Source of the DNA: Terriglobales bacterium
GTDB lineage: Bacteria; Acidobacteriota; Terriglobia; Terriglobales; Acidobacteriaceae
Direction: 5' to 3'
Assembly (NCBI GenBank): GCA_035454605.1
Contig: DATIGQ010000075.1
Location: 1 to 40,314, forward strand
DNA length: 40,314 nt
Both the position numbers and the translations under genes were made by a program. The notes under the pieces are model-generated. The model searched no databases. It saw only the letters and a list, made by a program, of their open reading frames with translations, and was not told the origin of the DNA. Of the stretch, positions 1 to 8,998 are shown in pieces (position 1 is the first letter of the stretch; the number at the start of each line of letters is the position of its first letter).

Positions 1-1317
1 GGCGACGCGGCGCTGCGCGATGCCGTTGCGCGCGAGTGGCCGGAAGCTCCGCGGCAATGCCTCTTCGATGAAGTCTTCACCGCTGCGCCCATCGCCGACG
101 ATGCGCCTTTGCCACGAAACGACGCCGATGCCGTGACCATCATCTATACCTCGGGCACCTCGGGCGAGCCCAAGGGCGTGATCTTGAACACCGCGAACCT
201 GAACCACATGCTGCCCTGCACCGGCGAGCGGCTGGATCAGCTGATGGGGCCGCACACCGAGCCCGACCGCATTTTCCACTACCTGCCGTTCTGCTTTGCC
301 GGCTCCTGGATCCTGATGCTGACCGCGCTATCACGCCACAGTGTGCTGACGCTCTCGACGGATCTCACCAGGCTCGCGGACGAGATGAAGCTGGCCGCGC
401 CTGACTATTTTCTGAATGTGCCGGCGCTGCTGGAGCGCGTGCGTAAAGGAATCGAAGAGCAGGTAGCGAAGCGCGGGGGGATTGCGCAGAAGCTGTTCGA
501 GCACGGGCGCGCTGCCTGGATGCGGCAGTACGAGGGCAAGTCTGCGGGCTTGGACGGCCTGTGGCTGGCGCTGGCCAACACAGCGGTGTTTGGCGCGATT
601 CGCAAGAAGATCGGCCCCAACCTGAAGGCGCTGATCTGCGGGTCGGCGCCGCTGGCGGTCGAGACGCAGCTCTTCTTCATGATGCTCGGCATCCCGGTGC
701 TGCAAGTGTACGGGCTTACCGAAACCACAGCCATTTGCACGCTGGACGATCCCAAGCACGTCGAACCCGGGTGGGCGGGCCCGGCGATTCCCGGCATCGA
801 GATGAAGCTGGGCGAGCACGATGAGATCCTGGTACGCGGCCCGAACATTTTCCCTGGCTACTGGAACCGCCCGGCCGAGACGGCGAAGGTGCTGCGCGAC
901 GGCTGGTTCTACACCGGCGACCAGGGAGAAACGAACGCGAGCGGTAACTGGCGTATCATCGGGCGGATCAAGAACCTGATCATCCCGGCCTCGGGGCACA
1001 ACATTGCGCCCGAGCCCATCGAGGAAGAATTGCAGCGCAAGATTCCGGGCGCGCAGCAAGTGGTGCTGGTGGGGAATGGACGCAGCTACATAGCGGCGCT
1101 GGTGACCGGCACGTTGGAGCGATCGCAGGCCGAGCAGGCGATCGAGCAATTGAACGCCGGCTTGCCACACTACAAGCAGGTGCGGCGTTTCACGGTAGTC
1201 GCCGAGGCGTTCACCATCGAGAGCGGCCTGCTGACGGCGAACGGCAAGCTGAAGCGCGACGCGATCGCAACGCGTTACGCGGGTGAGATCGAAGCGATGT
1301 ATCAGAAAGAGGCATGA
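1..1317 (+). CDS. AMP-forming acyl-CoA/acyl-ACP synthetase, 5'-truncated by window edge
   Basis: Adenylate-forming ligase that activates a carboxylic acid with ATP and transfers it to CoA or an ACP phosphopantetheine. The frame is open to base 1, so the true start lies upstream; the in-frame TTG at 109 is not a credible start because it would fall just before the core ATP motif. Visible motifs in order are [11 protein letters not shown] (P-loop), [39 protein letters not shown] and, near the C terminus, [10 protein letters not shown] with the expected catalytic lysine. The stop overlaps the start of the following crotonase by ATGA, so the two are probably translationally coupled. The family is certain; the substrate is unknown, though the ACP and lipid kinase downstream favour a fatty acid. 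Confidence 0.9.
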   Translation, partial: GDAALRDAVAREWPEAPRQCLFDEVFTAAPIADDAPLPRNDADAVTIIYTSGTSGEPKGVILNTANLNHMLPCTGERLDQLMGPHTEPDRIFHYLPFCFAGSWILMLTALSRHSVLTLSTDLTRLADEMKLAAPDYFLNVPALLERVRKGIEEQVAKRGGIAQKLFEHGRAAWMRQYEGKSAGLDGLWLALANTAVFGAIRKKIGPNLKALICGSAPLAVETQLFFMMLGIPVLQVYGLTETTAICTLDDPKHVEPGWAGPAIPGIEMKLGEHDEILVRGPNIFPGYWNRPAETAKVLRDGWFYTGDQGETNASGNWRIIGRIKNLIIPASGHNIAPEPIEEELQRKIPGAQQVVLVGNGRSYIAALVTGTLERSQAEQAIEQLNAGLPHYKQVRRFTVVAEAFTIESGLLTANGKLKRDAIATRYAGEIEAMYQKEA

Positions 1318-2117
1318 GCAAGCACAAGGCCAAGACGCTTTCCTGGGAAGCGCGCGACGGCGTGGTGGAACTGGCGCTGGACCGCGAGCCCTGCAACGAG
1401 ATCGGCTCGGAAACGCTCGCCGACCTGGAGCATTTCACCTCGGAGCTCAAGAAACTGGGTGACGGCGCGGCCGCGCTGATCATCCACAGCAAGCGCAAGT
1501 GCGGCTTCTCCGCCGGAGCGGACCTGCGCGAACTGTACCATCGCGCACAGGAAGTGAAGGAGCCGGAACGGTCCCGGCACTTGCGCGGTTTCCTGGAGCG
1601 TATCCACAAGGTGATGAACACGCTCGACTCGTCGCCGGTGACCACCATCGCCGCGGTGCACGGCGTGTGCTTCGGCGGCGGGTTCGAGCTGGCGCTGGCC
1701 TGCGACCTGATCGTCGCCGACAAGATGGCCCGCTTCTGTTTCCCGGAGCTGCGGCTGGGGCTGATCCCGGGCTTCGGCGGCGTGCCACGCCTGAAGCGCG
1801 ATTTGGGCAACGCGGTGGTGCGCGACCTGCTTCTTACCGGACGCAGCATCAACGCGGCGCGGGCACAAGCGGTGGGCCTGGTGAGCCAGCTCGCCGCGGA
1901 GGGTGAGGCGCTGCGCGTGGCGCGGGCCACGGCAGCCCAGGTCTGCAAGTTCGACCGCGGGACCGCCGGCGCTGCCAAGAAGTTCATCAAGCCGGTTCCG
2001 TACGAAGAGCTGAAGCAGGAGATCGACATTTTCTGTGAGCTGTTTCGCCGGCCCGCGGTCGCAGCGGGTTTGAAGAAGTTCGTCGAAAGCACGGATGCGC
2101 ACCCGTACCTGCCGTGA
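1314..2117 (+). CDS. Enoyl-CoA hydratase/isomerase (crotonase) family protein
   Basis: 267-aa crotonase-fold protein, the usual length for single-domain enoyl-CoA hydratases. The oxyanion-hole segments are GFSAGADL (residues 64-71) and [13 protein letters not shown] (119-131). Glu125 and Glu145 (in [14 protein letters not shown]) align with the two acidic residues used by true hydratases, so water addition to a 2-enoyl thioester is more likely than a Glu-free crotonase activity. The start ATG overlaps the stop of the upstream ligase. The context (acyl ligases, ACP, lipid kinase) points to modification of an acyl chain rather than plain beta-oxidation, but that is inference. Hydrolase or isomerase activity cannot be excluded from sequence. 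Confidence 0.9.
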   Translation: MSKHKAKTLSWEARDGVVELALDREPCNEIGSETLADLEHFTSELKKLGDGAAALIIHSKRKCGFSAGADLRELYHRAQEVKEPERSRHLRGFLERIHKVMNTLDSSPVTTIAAVHGVCFGGGFELALACDLIVADKMARFCFPELRLGLIPGFGGVPRLKRDLGNAVVRDLLLTGRSINAARAQAVGLVSQLAAEGEALRVARATAAQVCKFDRGTAGAAKKFIKPVPYEELKQEIDIFCELFRRPAVAAGLKKFVESTDAHPYLP

Positions 2118-2179
2118 GGAACGCAGGGGGAGGCAACGCAGTTCGTTGCTGCGATTGTTCCTGAGGAGGAAATTGCCCC

Positions 2180-3073
2180 ATGCGATCCATTGCCCGACTC
2201 GCCCTTGCGTTTGCCGTGTTCGGAGTGACAGCGCCGGCCCAGGCAGCTGAAGAGCCTGGTCCGATCCTGAAGTCCCTGATCGAAACCGAGCGCAACTTTT
2301 CCCGCACGTCGGTGGAGAAGGGCATCCGCCCGGCGTTCCTGGCCAACCTGGCCGATGACGGTGTGCTTTTCCGGCCCGACCCGGTGCCGGGGAAGAAGTG
2401 GCTTTCGGAGCGGCCGCCCAACCCTGGACACCTGAGTTGGGAACCGTCATACGCCGAGGTCTCACGCGCCGGCGACATGGGGTTCACCACCGGACCGTAC
2501 GAGTTCCGCAGCGCGGGTGAAAACCCGCAGATCGGCAACGGCCACTTCGTCACCGTGTGGAAGAAGCAAGCGGACGGCACATGGAAGGCCGTCATCGACC
2601 ACGGCGCGCCGCACGCCAAGCCCGAGCATCCGGAGGTCCTGAGATTTCGCCCGGGCAACGGCGTCAAGGCAGGGACGGCCAACGCCAACATCGCCGCGGA
2701 ACGAGCGGCATTGCTGGAGACGGAGCGGGCCTTCGCAGCCGCGGCCGGAAAGAATGCGGAGGAGGCTTACGACGCCTATGCCGCCAGCGACGTCCTTTTC
2801 CTCCGCATGCGCCAGCAACTGGTCGCCGGCCGCGACGCCGTCCGCAAGGAACTGAAGCAGAAGCCGGGAGCGCTGAGCTGGGAACCGATCGCCGGCGATG
2901 TCTCCGGCTCCGGCGACCTGGCCTACACCTACGGCAAGAGCCAGTTTCAATCCGCGGAAGCGAACGTGCCCCTGCACACGGGCTACTACCTGCGGGTGTG
3001 GCGCCGCGAGCCCAAAGGGCCGTGGAAGGTTGCCCTGGACCTGATGGTTCTAGCGCCGCCCGAGACCCAGTGA
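2180..3073 (+). CDS. Exported protein with two SnoaL/DUF4440-like repeats
   Basis: 297-aa protein with a typical Sec signal peptide (residues about 1-23, ending APAQAA). The mature part contains two copies of the same unit. Repeat 1 ends in GHFVTVWKKQADGTWKAVIDHG and repeat 2 in GYYLRVWRREPKGPWKVALDLM; each is preceded by a segment containing LSWEP and an F-R/Q-S-A element. The pattern y-x-R/T-V-W-x-x-x-x-x-G-x-W-K is characteristic of the NTF2-like SnoaL/DUF4440 group. A GAGGAGGA ribosome site lies at 2163-2170, supporting the ATG at 2180. Many members have no known activity. The position inside a lipid-type cluster is the only functional hint. Confidence 0.75.
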   Translation: MRSIARLALAFAVFGVTAPAQAAEEPGPILKSLIETERNFSRTSVEKGIRPAFLANLADDGVLFRPDPVPGKKWLSERPPNPGHLSWEPSYAEVSRAGDMGFTTGPYEFRSAGENPQIGNGHFVTVWKKQADGTWKAVIDHGAPHAKPEHPEVLRFRPGNGVKAGTANANIAAERAALLETERAFAAAAGKNAEEAYDAYAASDVLFLRMRQQLVAGRDAVRKELKQKPGALSWEPIAGDVSGSGDLAYTYGKSQFQSAEANVPLHTGYYLRVWRREPKGPWKVALDLMVLAPPETQ

Positions 3074-3094
3074 GGTCAGGGCGCGCTAGAATAG

Positions 3095-3349
3095 ATGCAC
3101 TTTCTCATGCGTACCCGAGAACAGACCCTCGAAGAGATCCTCGGCCTGGCGGCCACGCACTTCAAAGTGCCGCGCGAACGGCTCTCCCCCGACGACGACT
3201 TCTTCCAGAAGCTTGGCATCGACAGCTTGCAGGCGCTCGAACTGCTGACCCGCCTGGAGCATCACTTCCAGGTCGAACTCCCGGACTACGAAGTGCAGGG
3301 CGTGACGGACTTCCGCACCCTGGCCGATCGCATCCAGGCAAGACTCTGA
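3095..3349 (+). CDS. Acyl carrier protein
   Basis: 84-aa acidic four-helix carrier protein. GIDSLQALELL contains the DSL motif; Ser44 is the expected 4'-phosphopantetheine site. It would carry an acyl chain for a neighbouring ligase or an unseen synthase or transferase. A second ATG at 3107 gives an 80-aa protein starting MRTREQ, which fits the family length better. Neither start has a clear ribosome site, and a TAGAAT hexamer at 3087-3092 could be a -10 for a short-leader transcript. It is distinct from a housekeeping AcpP because no fab genes flank it. The next gene is an acyl ligase, separated by an inverted-repeat tract. Confidence 0.9.
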   Translation: MHFLMRTREQTLEEILGLAATHFKVPRERLSPDDDFFQKLGIDSLQALELLTRLEHHFQVELPDYEVQGVTDFRTLADRIQARL

Positions 3350-3352
3350 CAG

Positions 3353-3432
3353 ATTGAATCATTGAGGGATTGAGTCATTGAATCAGTGACACCCCAAAAT
3401 GATTCACTGATTCATTGATTCAATGATTCAAT
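3353..3432. repeat. AT-rich TGAATCAT-word tract forming a long imperfect inverted repeat
   Basis: The gap between the ACP and ligase genes is filled by reiterations of TGAATCAT/TGATTCA. ATTGAATCATTGA at 3353-3365 is exactly complementary to 3420-3432, and TGAATCAGTGA at 3379-3389 to 3404-3414. The whole gap can therefore fold into a long stem-loop around ACCCCAAAA. Related tracts occur at 25937-25976 and 31973-32001. The low GC contrasts sharply with the flanking genes. Confidence 0.85.
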
Positions 3433-3441
3433 ACTCCTCGC

Positions 3442-5151
3442 ATGCTCGATCTTAGGAATTACTCGTGCCTGGGGGCGGCGCTGCGCGATGCGCTGGAGCG
3501 CTGGTCCGATGAGGTGTGCCTGATCGAGAGCGACCGGGAGCGCGAGAAGGAACGCCTGACCTACCGCGACTTCCGGGAATCGGCGCTGCCGCTGGCGCGG
3601 TTTCTCGAGGACTCCGGCTTCGGCCCGGGCGATCGCGCCGCCATCTGCATGACCAACCAGTCCAAGTGGTTGATCTCGGCCTACGCCATCTTCGTCCGTG
3701 GCGGCGTGCTGGTGCCCCTGGACTACAAGCTGACGCCGCGGGAGCAACTGGCGCTGCTGGCGCACTCCCGGGCGAGCCTGCTGGTGGTGGAGTACCACTT
3801 GTGGCGCGCGATGCAGCAGGAGGAAGGAATCCGCGAGCTGCGGGCCGGCACCGTGCTGGTGACCGAAGCGCCGCCGGGCGCCGATCTGGCCGGGGCCAAA
3901 CGCTGGGAGGATGCGCGCAGCGAAGGCGAACCCACCTTCGTGATGCGCGAGCGCGGCGACTGGGCGTGCATCGTCTATTCCTCGGGCACCGGGGGCAGGC
4001 CCAAAGGCTGCGTGCTCACGCACGAGAACTATCTCGAGCAGTGCATGTCGCTGACCGCGCTCTATCCGTTCTGGCCCGGCGTGCGCTACCTCAGCATCCT
4101 GCCCACCAACCACGCCATCGACTTCATGGTGGGATTCATCGGGCCGTTCACCTGCGGCGCCTGTGTCGTCCACCTGCGCACGCTGCGGCCGGAGTACGTG
4201 CGCGACGCCTTCCCGCGCTACAAGATCACCTACATGAGCCTGGTGCCGCTGGTGCTCAAGAACCTGGAAAAGGGATTGCGCCAGCGCTTTGCGGAGTTGC
4301 CGCCGTTCAAGCGCCGCTTGCTCAATGCCATGGTCGCGCTCAATCGCCTGGCCACCATCCGGCGTCCCCACCTGAAGCTGAGCCGCCTGCTGCTCCAACA
4401 AGTACACCGGGCGTTCGGAGGCGAACTGCGGGCGCTGTTCGTAGGCGGCGCATTCACCGAACCGGCCACGCTGCAGTTCTTCTACGACCTGGGCATTCTG
4501 GTGGGCAACGGCTACGGGCTGACGGAGGCGGGGACGGCGATCACGCTCAACGACTTCAAGCCCTTCCGCCCGGATACGGTGGGCCGGCCGCTGCCGGGCA
4601 TGGAAGTGCGCATTGTCGATCCCGACGCGGAGGGCATCGGCGAAGTGGCGGTACGCAGCAAGACGGTGATGTCCCATTATCTCGACGATCCGGAACTCAC
4701 CGCGGAAACGTTCGTTGACGGGTGGCTGATGACCGGCGATCTCGGCAAGCTCGATGGCTCCGGGCATCTGCAACTCTTCGGCCGCAAGAAGAACGTAATC
4801 ATCACCGAGGGGGGCAAGAACATCTACCCCGAGGACATCGAGAACGTCTTCGAGGGCCTGCGAGTACAGGAGTTCTGCGTCTTCGCGTCGAACTATCTCT
4901 GGCCGCACCACGAATTGACCGGCGACCTGCTGGTGATGGTGATCCATCCTGACTCCGGCACACAGTGGACCGACGCCGTGCGCCAGGACCTGGAAGCGCG
5001 CAACCGGCGCCTGCTGGACTTCAAGCGCGTGGGCGGATACGTGCTCTGGTTCCGCGACTTTCCGCGGACGGCATCCATGAAGATCAAGCGCCACGAACTG
5101 GCGGAGCAGGTGCGGGTGGAGGTCCAACGCGCGGCGGTGAAGCCGCTGTGA
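3442..5151 (+). CDS. AMP-dependent acyl-CoA/acyl-ACP synthetase
   Basis: 569-aa full-length adenylate-forming ligase. Motifs in order: [19 protein letters not shown] (ATP-binding P-loop), [45 protein letters not shown] (hinge region) and the C-terminal [14 protein letters not shown] with the expected adenylation lysine. Length and motifs fit long-chain fatty acyl-CoA or acyl-ACP synthetases. It follows an ACP gene and overlaps the lipid-kinase start by GTGA, so acyl-ACP formation is a reasonable inference. No strong ribosome site precedes ATG 3442; the upstream leader is the inverted-repeat tract. It differs enough from the ligase at 1-1317 that a recent duplication is unlikely. Confidence 0.92.
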   Translation: MLDLRNYSCLGAALRDALERWSDEVCLIESDREREKERLTYRDFRESALPLARFLEDSGFGPGDRAAICMTNQSKWLISAYAIFVRGGVLVPLDYKLTPREQLALLAHSRASLLVVEYHLWRAMQQEEGIRELRAGTVLVTEAPPGADLAGAKRWEDARSEGEPTFVMRERGDWACIVYSSGTGGRPKGCVLTHENYLEQCMSLTALYPFWPGVRYLSILPTNHAIDFMVGFIGPFTCGACVVHLRTLRPEYVRDAFPRYKITYMSLVPLVLKNLEKGLRQRFAELPPFKRRLLNAMVALNRLATIRRPHLKLSRLLLQQVHRAFGGELRALFVGGAFTEPATLQFFYDLGILVGNGYGLTEAGTAITLNDFKPFRPDTVGRPLPGMEVRIVDPDAEGIGEVAVRSKTVMSHYLDDPELTAETFVDGWLMTGDLGKLDGSGHLQLFGRKKNVIITEGGKNIYPEDIENVFEGLRVQEFCVFASNYLWPHHELTGDLLVMVIHPDSGTQWTDAVRQDLEARNRRLLDFKRVGGYVLWFRDFPRTASMKIKRHELAEQVRVEVQRAAVKPL

Positions 5152-6053
5152 GCCGTCCGCTGCTCGCCTTGGTGAATCCGGCTGCGGGCGGTGGATGCTG
5201 CGGCAAGCTGGCCGGCCCGGAACTGGAACGCTTGCGCGGCGCCGGAGTCGACCTCGAAGTCCGGCAGACGCGCGAGCGCGGCGAGGCCACCGAAGTCACA
5301 CGCGCGGCCTGGCGCGAGGGCTACCGGCGCTTCCTGGCCGTGGGCGGCGACGGCACGTCGTACGAGATCGTGAACGGACTTTTCCCGGAAGCCGCGGCGG
5401 GCGACGAAAAACCGACACTCGCCTTTTTGCCGCTGGGCACGGGGAACTCTTTCCTGCGCGACTTTACCGACCGCGGGGTCGAATACGCCCGCGAATCCTT
5501 GCTGGCCGGCCGTGAGCGAACCTGCGACGTGCTGCGTCTCACGCACGCCAAAGGCACGCTCTGCTACATCAACCTGCTGAGCATGGGGTTCGCCGCCGAT
5601 GTAGCCGCGCTGGTGAACCGCAAGCTCAAGGGGCTGGGCGAGCTGGGGTATCTGCTGGGCGTGCTCACCTGCCTGGCGCGGCTCGATCGTCGCGCATTTC
5701 CGCTGCGCGTAGATGGCCTAGGCGAGCTCGACCGCCGCCGCTGTCTGTTTCTCAGCTTCAACAACAGCAAGTTCACCGGTGGGAAGATGATGATTGCGCC
5801 GCAAGCGGCGACCGACGACGGCCTGATCGAATACGTGCGCTGGGGGCCGATCGGGCGCCTCGGCCTGATGCGCAATCTGCACACGCTCTATGACGGCACG
5901 CACATGCGGCATCCGCTGGCCGAGCGCACGGCGGCGCGTCGCATCGAATTCCAGCTTGAGGGGCCGGTGGACGTGATGGTAGACGGCGAATCGCTCACAC
6001 TCGAGTGCCAGGCGCTGGATGTGTTGCCGGCAGCGCTGCGGGTGATGGCCTAA
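5148..6053 (+). CDS. Diacylglycerol/sphingosine kinase-like lipid kinase (LCB5/YegS family)
   Basis: 301-aa protein from GTG 5148, which overlaps the stop of the upstream ligase (GTGA). The start was chosen because the next residues, [15 protein letters not shown], are the standard N terminus of the DAGK catalytic domain. The nucleotide-binding GGDGT lies at residues 66-70 and LPLGTGNSF follows at about 97. The C-terminal half is the usual beta-sandwich ending in VDGE. The family phosphorylates lipid alcohols such as diacylglycerol, sphingoid bases, ceramide or undecaprenol at the inner membrane face. With ACP and acyl ligases beside it, the substrate is probably a lipid made by this cluster. 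Its 3' end overlaps the convergent phosphatase gene by 4 nt. Confidence 0.9.
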   Translation: MSRPLLALVNPAAGGGCCGKLAGPELERLRGAGVDLEVRQTRERGEATEVTRAAWREGYRRFLAVGGDGTSYEIVNGLFPEAAAGDEKPTLAFLPLGTGNSFLRDFTDRGVEYARESLLAGRERTCDVLRLTHAKGTLCYINLLSMGFAADVAALVNRKLKGLGELGYLLGVLTCLARLDRRAFPLRVDGLGELDRRRCLFLSFNNSKFTGGKMMIAPQAATDDGLIEYVRWGPIGRLGLMRNLHTLYDGTHMRHPLAERTAARRIEFQLEGPVDVMVDGESLTLECQALDVLPAALRVMA

Positions 6054-8131
6054 ATCGCCAAGCCGGGATCCCCCTCGAGAATCCGTTGTTCCAGCCGGGG
6101 GCGTTCGCCGGGCTTCCAGAGCCTGGCACGGTGGGAAACACGATAGCGGATCGGTCCTCCGTCGGAGCCGGGAGCGCGCTCCAGCGGGCGCGGGATGCAT
6201 ACGAACTCGCACTCGATGGCATCGTCGCTCAGGCGCACCGTTGCATAGCCATGGGCGCTCATATCAATGAACGCGAGGTGCGGCGAAAGGTCCGGGTTCG
6301 AGAGGCCGCGCGCCCGCGCCGGGTCGCCAGTCCGCTGGTACTCCAAACAGGAGCGCACCCCGTGATGCAGCAGCAGGTTCACCGTGGGATGCGGCTTGGC
6401 CTCGCCCGGCAGGTCCGCAAGAAAGAGTGCGCGCAGCGGATGCTTCTTGGGAAAGCGGTGCTCGAATGCTTCGACCAGGCCTGGGGCGGAAATTGAAGCG
6501 GTGATGAAGGCGACACCAACCGGCTCGAACGCTTTCGGCGGCAGCGCCTTGGCCGCGAGGCCGGCCCAGAAGCTGTGGCGGTCGGCGGCGACGACGGCAA
6601 AGCCTGCGATGCCGGCATCGCGGACCAGGTCATAGATGTCGCCGCGCTCGACGTAGGCGGCGCTATGATCGCCGCCGCCGAGTCCGGCGTAGCCCGCGCC
6701 CGGCCAGCGTTTGCCGTTTTCGGGCGGCAGGTTCTGCGGATCGACGCGCCAGTCCAGGGTGCCGAGCGAGTTGCCCCACACCTTCCACGTTGCCTTGGAG
6801 CTGCGCAGCCGGTCCAAAAACCATTTCTTCTGCTCGGCGCCGAGGATGGTCTGCGGCGGCTGGTCGCGCCGGAAGTTCGGGATCTCAGCGTCGCCGAAAC
6901 GGATGGTCGCGGGAGGCTTGCCGCCGTTGTACGTGCGCCCGGCGTCGAGTATCTCCATGGCCTCCTGCGGGAACATCTCGGGAAAATCGGGGTTGGAGAG
7001 CGCCTGCGCTTCAGGTTCGCCGGTCGGCTCCACGGAGCGATAGCTGTGCTGATCCGTGATCAGCAGGTCGAGGTGCCGTCCCCAGCGCAGGGCGCGATAA
7101 GCCGTGAGGCTGCGCAGCGCTGCCAGGTTGTTCGGCTCGTCGCCGAGGCCGTTCTCGTCGAAGCGAGTGATCGGGGCAACGCTCACCTTCGGCTGCGTGA
7201 ACCGGTCCAGCACCAGGCCTGCCGGCTGGCGGACGCGCGCCGGCTGATACTCGAACCAGGCCTGGTTCGCCGCCACCTTGCGGGTCTGTTCCGGGCGCGT
7301 CTTGCCTTCGAACTTCTGGAAGCTCTGCCAGCCCAGCCAGGAGAATTCATGGTTGTCCCACATGGGCACGAACGGCCAGCGGGCGCGGGCATCCTGCAGG
7401 TCCGGATCGGCCAGATAGGCGCGGTATACGGCGCGATAGTCGTCGAGCGAAACGGGAATGTGGAAGTCCGCGATCTTCTCGCCCTGCGGGTAACGCACAA
7501 TGTCGCGCAAGCGGCGGTCGTACATGCCCTGCGGCCGGTCTTCCGGATACCAAACCATTTCGTAGATGAAGTCGCCGAGGTGCAGCACAAAGCCGAGCCG
7601 CTCGCTCTCGGGAGCGCGTTCGTCCTCGAAGATCATGCGGCGATAGGCGTTCTGCGCTGCCTGGTTAACGTTCTGGCAGCTCACAAAGGCAAAGCGCACC
7701 GGCCGCGGATCGTCATCGGCCGGCGCGGTGATGGTGCGGCCGATGCGGCTGCCGGCACCGTCGGCATCGGTGAAGCGGTACCAGTACACCCGTCCCGGCC
7801 GCAGGCCGCCGACCAGCACGCGACAGGTCCAGTCCGCTTCCGCCCTGGCGGCGGTCTCCGTGGTTGCCACAACCCGCGTGAACTCTGCGTCCTCGGCGAC
7901 CTCGAGCGTGAGGTGAGCGGAGGTCGCGGCGCCTTTTGAGCCGACCGAGTAGCGTGTCCAAAGGACGACGCTGTCCGGCTGCGGATCTCCTGAGGCGACG
8001 CCCTCGACAAAACGCTCCCGTTGTTCCCGCCACTTAACGCGCGAGCGTGCCGCCGCCGGACCACACCAGGCCAGCGACGCCCCCATTGCCGTCGCCAGCG
8101 CGAGAAAATGTCGCCGTGTGATTTCGCTCAT
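6050..8131 (-). CDS. phoD: PhoD-type alkaline phosphatase/phosphodiesterase, Tat-exported
   Basis: 693-aa protein with a twin-arginine signal (TRRHFLALATAMGASLAW, Arg6-Arg7). The PhoD N-terminal domain begins GVASGDPQPDSVVLWTRYS, followed by the metallophosphatase domain with FVSCQN, LHLGDFIYE and WDNHEFS. PhoD enzymes are secreted Ca/Fe-dependent phosphomonoesterases or phosphodiesterases; Tat export fits folding with metals in the cytoplasm. It is longer than the Bacillus enzyme (about 580 aa), with the extra length spread through the C-terminal half. No pho-box-like direct repeats were seen upstream. It lies 54 nt downstream of the ABC operon on the same strand, with a small hairpin between. 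The stop overlaps the convergent lipid-kinase stop. Confidence 0.92.
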   Translation of the reverse strand: MSEITRRHFLALATAMGASLAWCGPAAARSRVKWREQRERFVEGVASGDPQPDSVVLWTRYSVGSKGAATSAHLTLEVAEDAEFTRVVATTETAARAEADWTCRVLVGGLRPGRVYWYRFTDADGAGSRIGRTITAPADDDPRPVRFAFVSCQNVNQAAQNAYRRMIFEDERAPESERLGFVLHLGDFIYEMVWYPEDRPQGMYDRRLRDIVRYPQGEKIADFHIPVSLDDYRAVYRAYLADPDLQDARARWPFVPMWDNHEFSWLGWQSFQKFEGKTRPEQTRKVAANQAWFEYQPARVRQPAGLVLDRFTQPKVSVAPITRFDENGLGDEPNNLAALRSLTAYRALRWGRHLDLLITDQHSYRSVEPTGEPEAQALSNPDFPEMFPQEAMEILDAGRTYNGGKPPATIRFGDAEIPNFRRDQPPQTILGAEQKKWFLDRLRSSKATWKVWGNSLGTLDWRVDPQNLPPENGKRWPGAGYAGLGGGDHSAAYVERGDIYDLVRDAGIAGFAVVAADRHSFWAGLAAKALPPKAFEPVGVAFITASISAPGLVEAFEHRFPKKHPLRALFLADLPGEAKPHPTVNLLLHHGVRSCLEYQRTGDPARARGLSNPDLSPHLAFIDMSAHGYATVRLSDDAIECEFVCIPRPLERAPGSDGGPIRYRVSHRARLWKPGERPRLEQRILEGDPGLAI

Positions 8132-8151
8132 GGAGAGTTCCGCGCCTTCAA

Positions 8152-8171
8152 CGTCCCGTGATGTTGGGACG
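8152..8171 (-). terminator. Small hairpin between ABC operon and phoD
   Basis: CGTCCC at 8152-8157 pairs with GGGACG at 8166-8171 around an 8-nt loop, between the end of the ATPase gene and the phoD start. No T-run follows on the minus strand, so it is at best a weak terminator or attenuator. Confidence 0.3.
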
Positions 8172-8185
8172 GGAAGATTCTAGTC

Positions 8186-8998
8186 CTAGACGTACATGCG
8201 TCGCAGCATCTCGGCCGCGGTTTCGTCCAGCAGCTCGCTGCGGCGGAGGTCTTCGAAGCGGTCCAGCAGGTCCTCCGGGCGGAGGCGTCGCTTCTCCGCG
8301 CCGCGGTAGTCGTGCAGGATGCGTCCGCGGTACATCATGAGCAGGCGTGTACCCAGGCTGGCGGCCTGATGCATGGAGTGCGTGACCATGAGCGTGGTAA
8401 GCCGCTCGCGTGCGACGATCTCTTCCGTCAGACGGATGACCTGGTCGGCGCTGCGGGGATCGAGCGCGGCGGTGTGCTCGTCGAGCAGCAGGAGCTGGGG
8501 CTTGAGCCAGGTGGCCATGACCAGGGTGAGGGCCTGGCGCTGGCCGCCGGAGAGGGTGCCGATGGGGTTCTCCAGGCGGTCCTCGAGGCCCAGGCGCAGC
8601 GCGGCGATTCGCGCCCGCAATTCTTCGCGGACGCGGCGAGTGAGTCCCCACCCCAACCCGCGGGAGAGGCCGCGGCGCGCTGCCAGCGCCAGATTTTCCG
8701 CCACGGTCAGATTGGGCGCCGTGCCGGAGAAAGGATTCTGGAACACGCGGCCGATCATGAAGGCTCGCCGGTGCTCGGGCCAGCGGGTGACGTCGCTGCC
8801 CGCCAAGCGGATAGAACCGGTATCTACGGGAAAACTCCCGGCGATGGCGTTCAGCAAGGTGGACTTCCCCGAGCCGTTGCCCCCGATAATGACCACGAAG
8901 GCGCTGCTCTCCACCTGGAGGCTCACGCGATCGAGCGCCACCAGGCGGTTGGGCGTGCCCTCGTGAAAGACGCGCGTCACCGAATCCAGTTCAAGCAT
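8186..8998 (-). CDS. ABC transporter ATP-binding protein (COG1101-like)
   Basis: 270-aa ATPase subunit. Walker A is GGNGSGKST (residues 39-47), the signature LSGGQ is at 149-153, and Walker B LLLLDEH has the catalytic Glu174. It would power the permease encoded immediately upstream; its start overlaps the permease stop by 8 nt, so it is translationally coupled. The set binding protein/permease/ATPase matches the COG2984-COG4120-COG1101 importers, whose substrates are mostly undefined (tryptophan-type in some Firmicutes). It is the last gene of the operon. The family is certain, the substrate is not known. Confidence 0.93.
   Translation of the reverse strand: MLELDSVTRVFHEGTPNRLVALDRVSLQVESSAFVVIIGGNGSGKSTLLNAIAGSFPVDTGSIRLAGSDVTRWPEHRRAFMIGRVFQNPFSGTAPNLTVAENLALAARRGLSRGLGWGLTRRVREELRARIAALRLGLEDRLENPIGTLSGGQRQALTLVMATWLKPQLLLLDEHTAALDPRSADQVIRLTEEIVARERLTTLMVTHSMHQAASLGTRLLMMYRGRILHDYRGAEKRRLRPEDLLDRFEDLRRSELLDETAAEMLRRMYV

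Noticed and set aside
3412-5127. Long open frame on the minus strand antisense to the acyl ligase
   Set aside because: It is composed mainly of Gln/Ala/Arg/His typical of the antisense frame of a GC-rich gene, has no recognisable domain, and the plus strand carries all ligase motifs.
6575-7939. Long plus-strand open frame antisense to the PhoD gene
   Set aside because: The minus strand encodes a complete Tat-exported phosphatase. The plus frame has no domain and no ribosome site.
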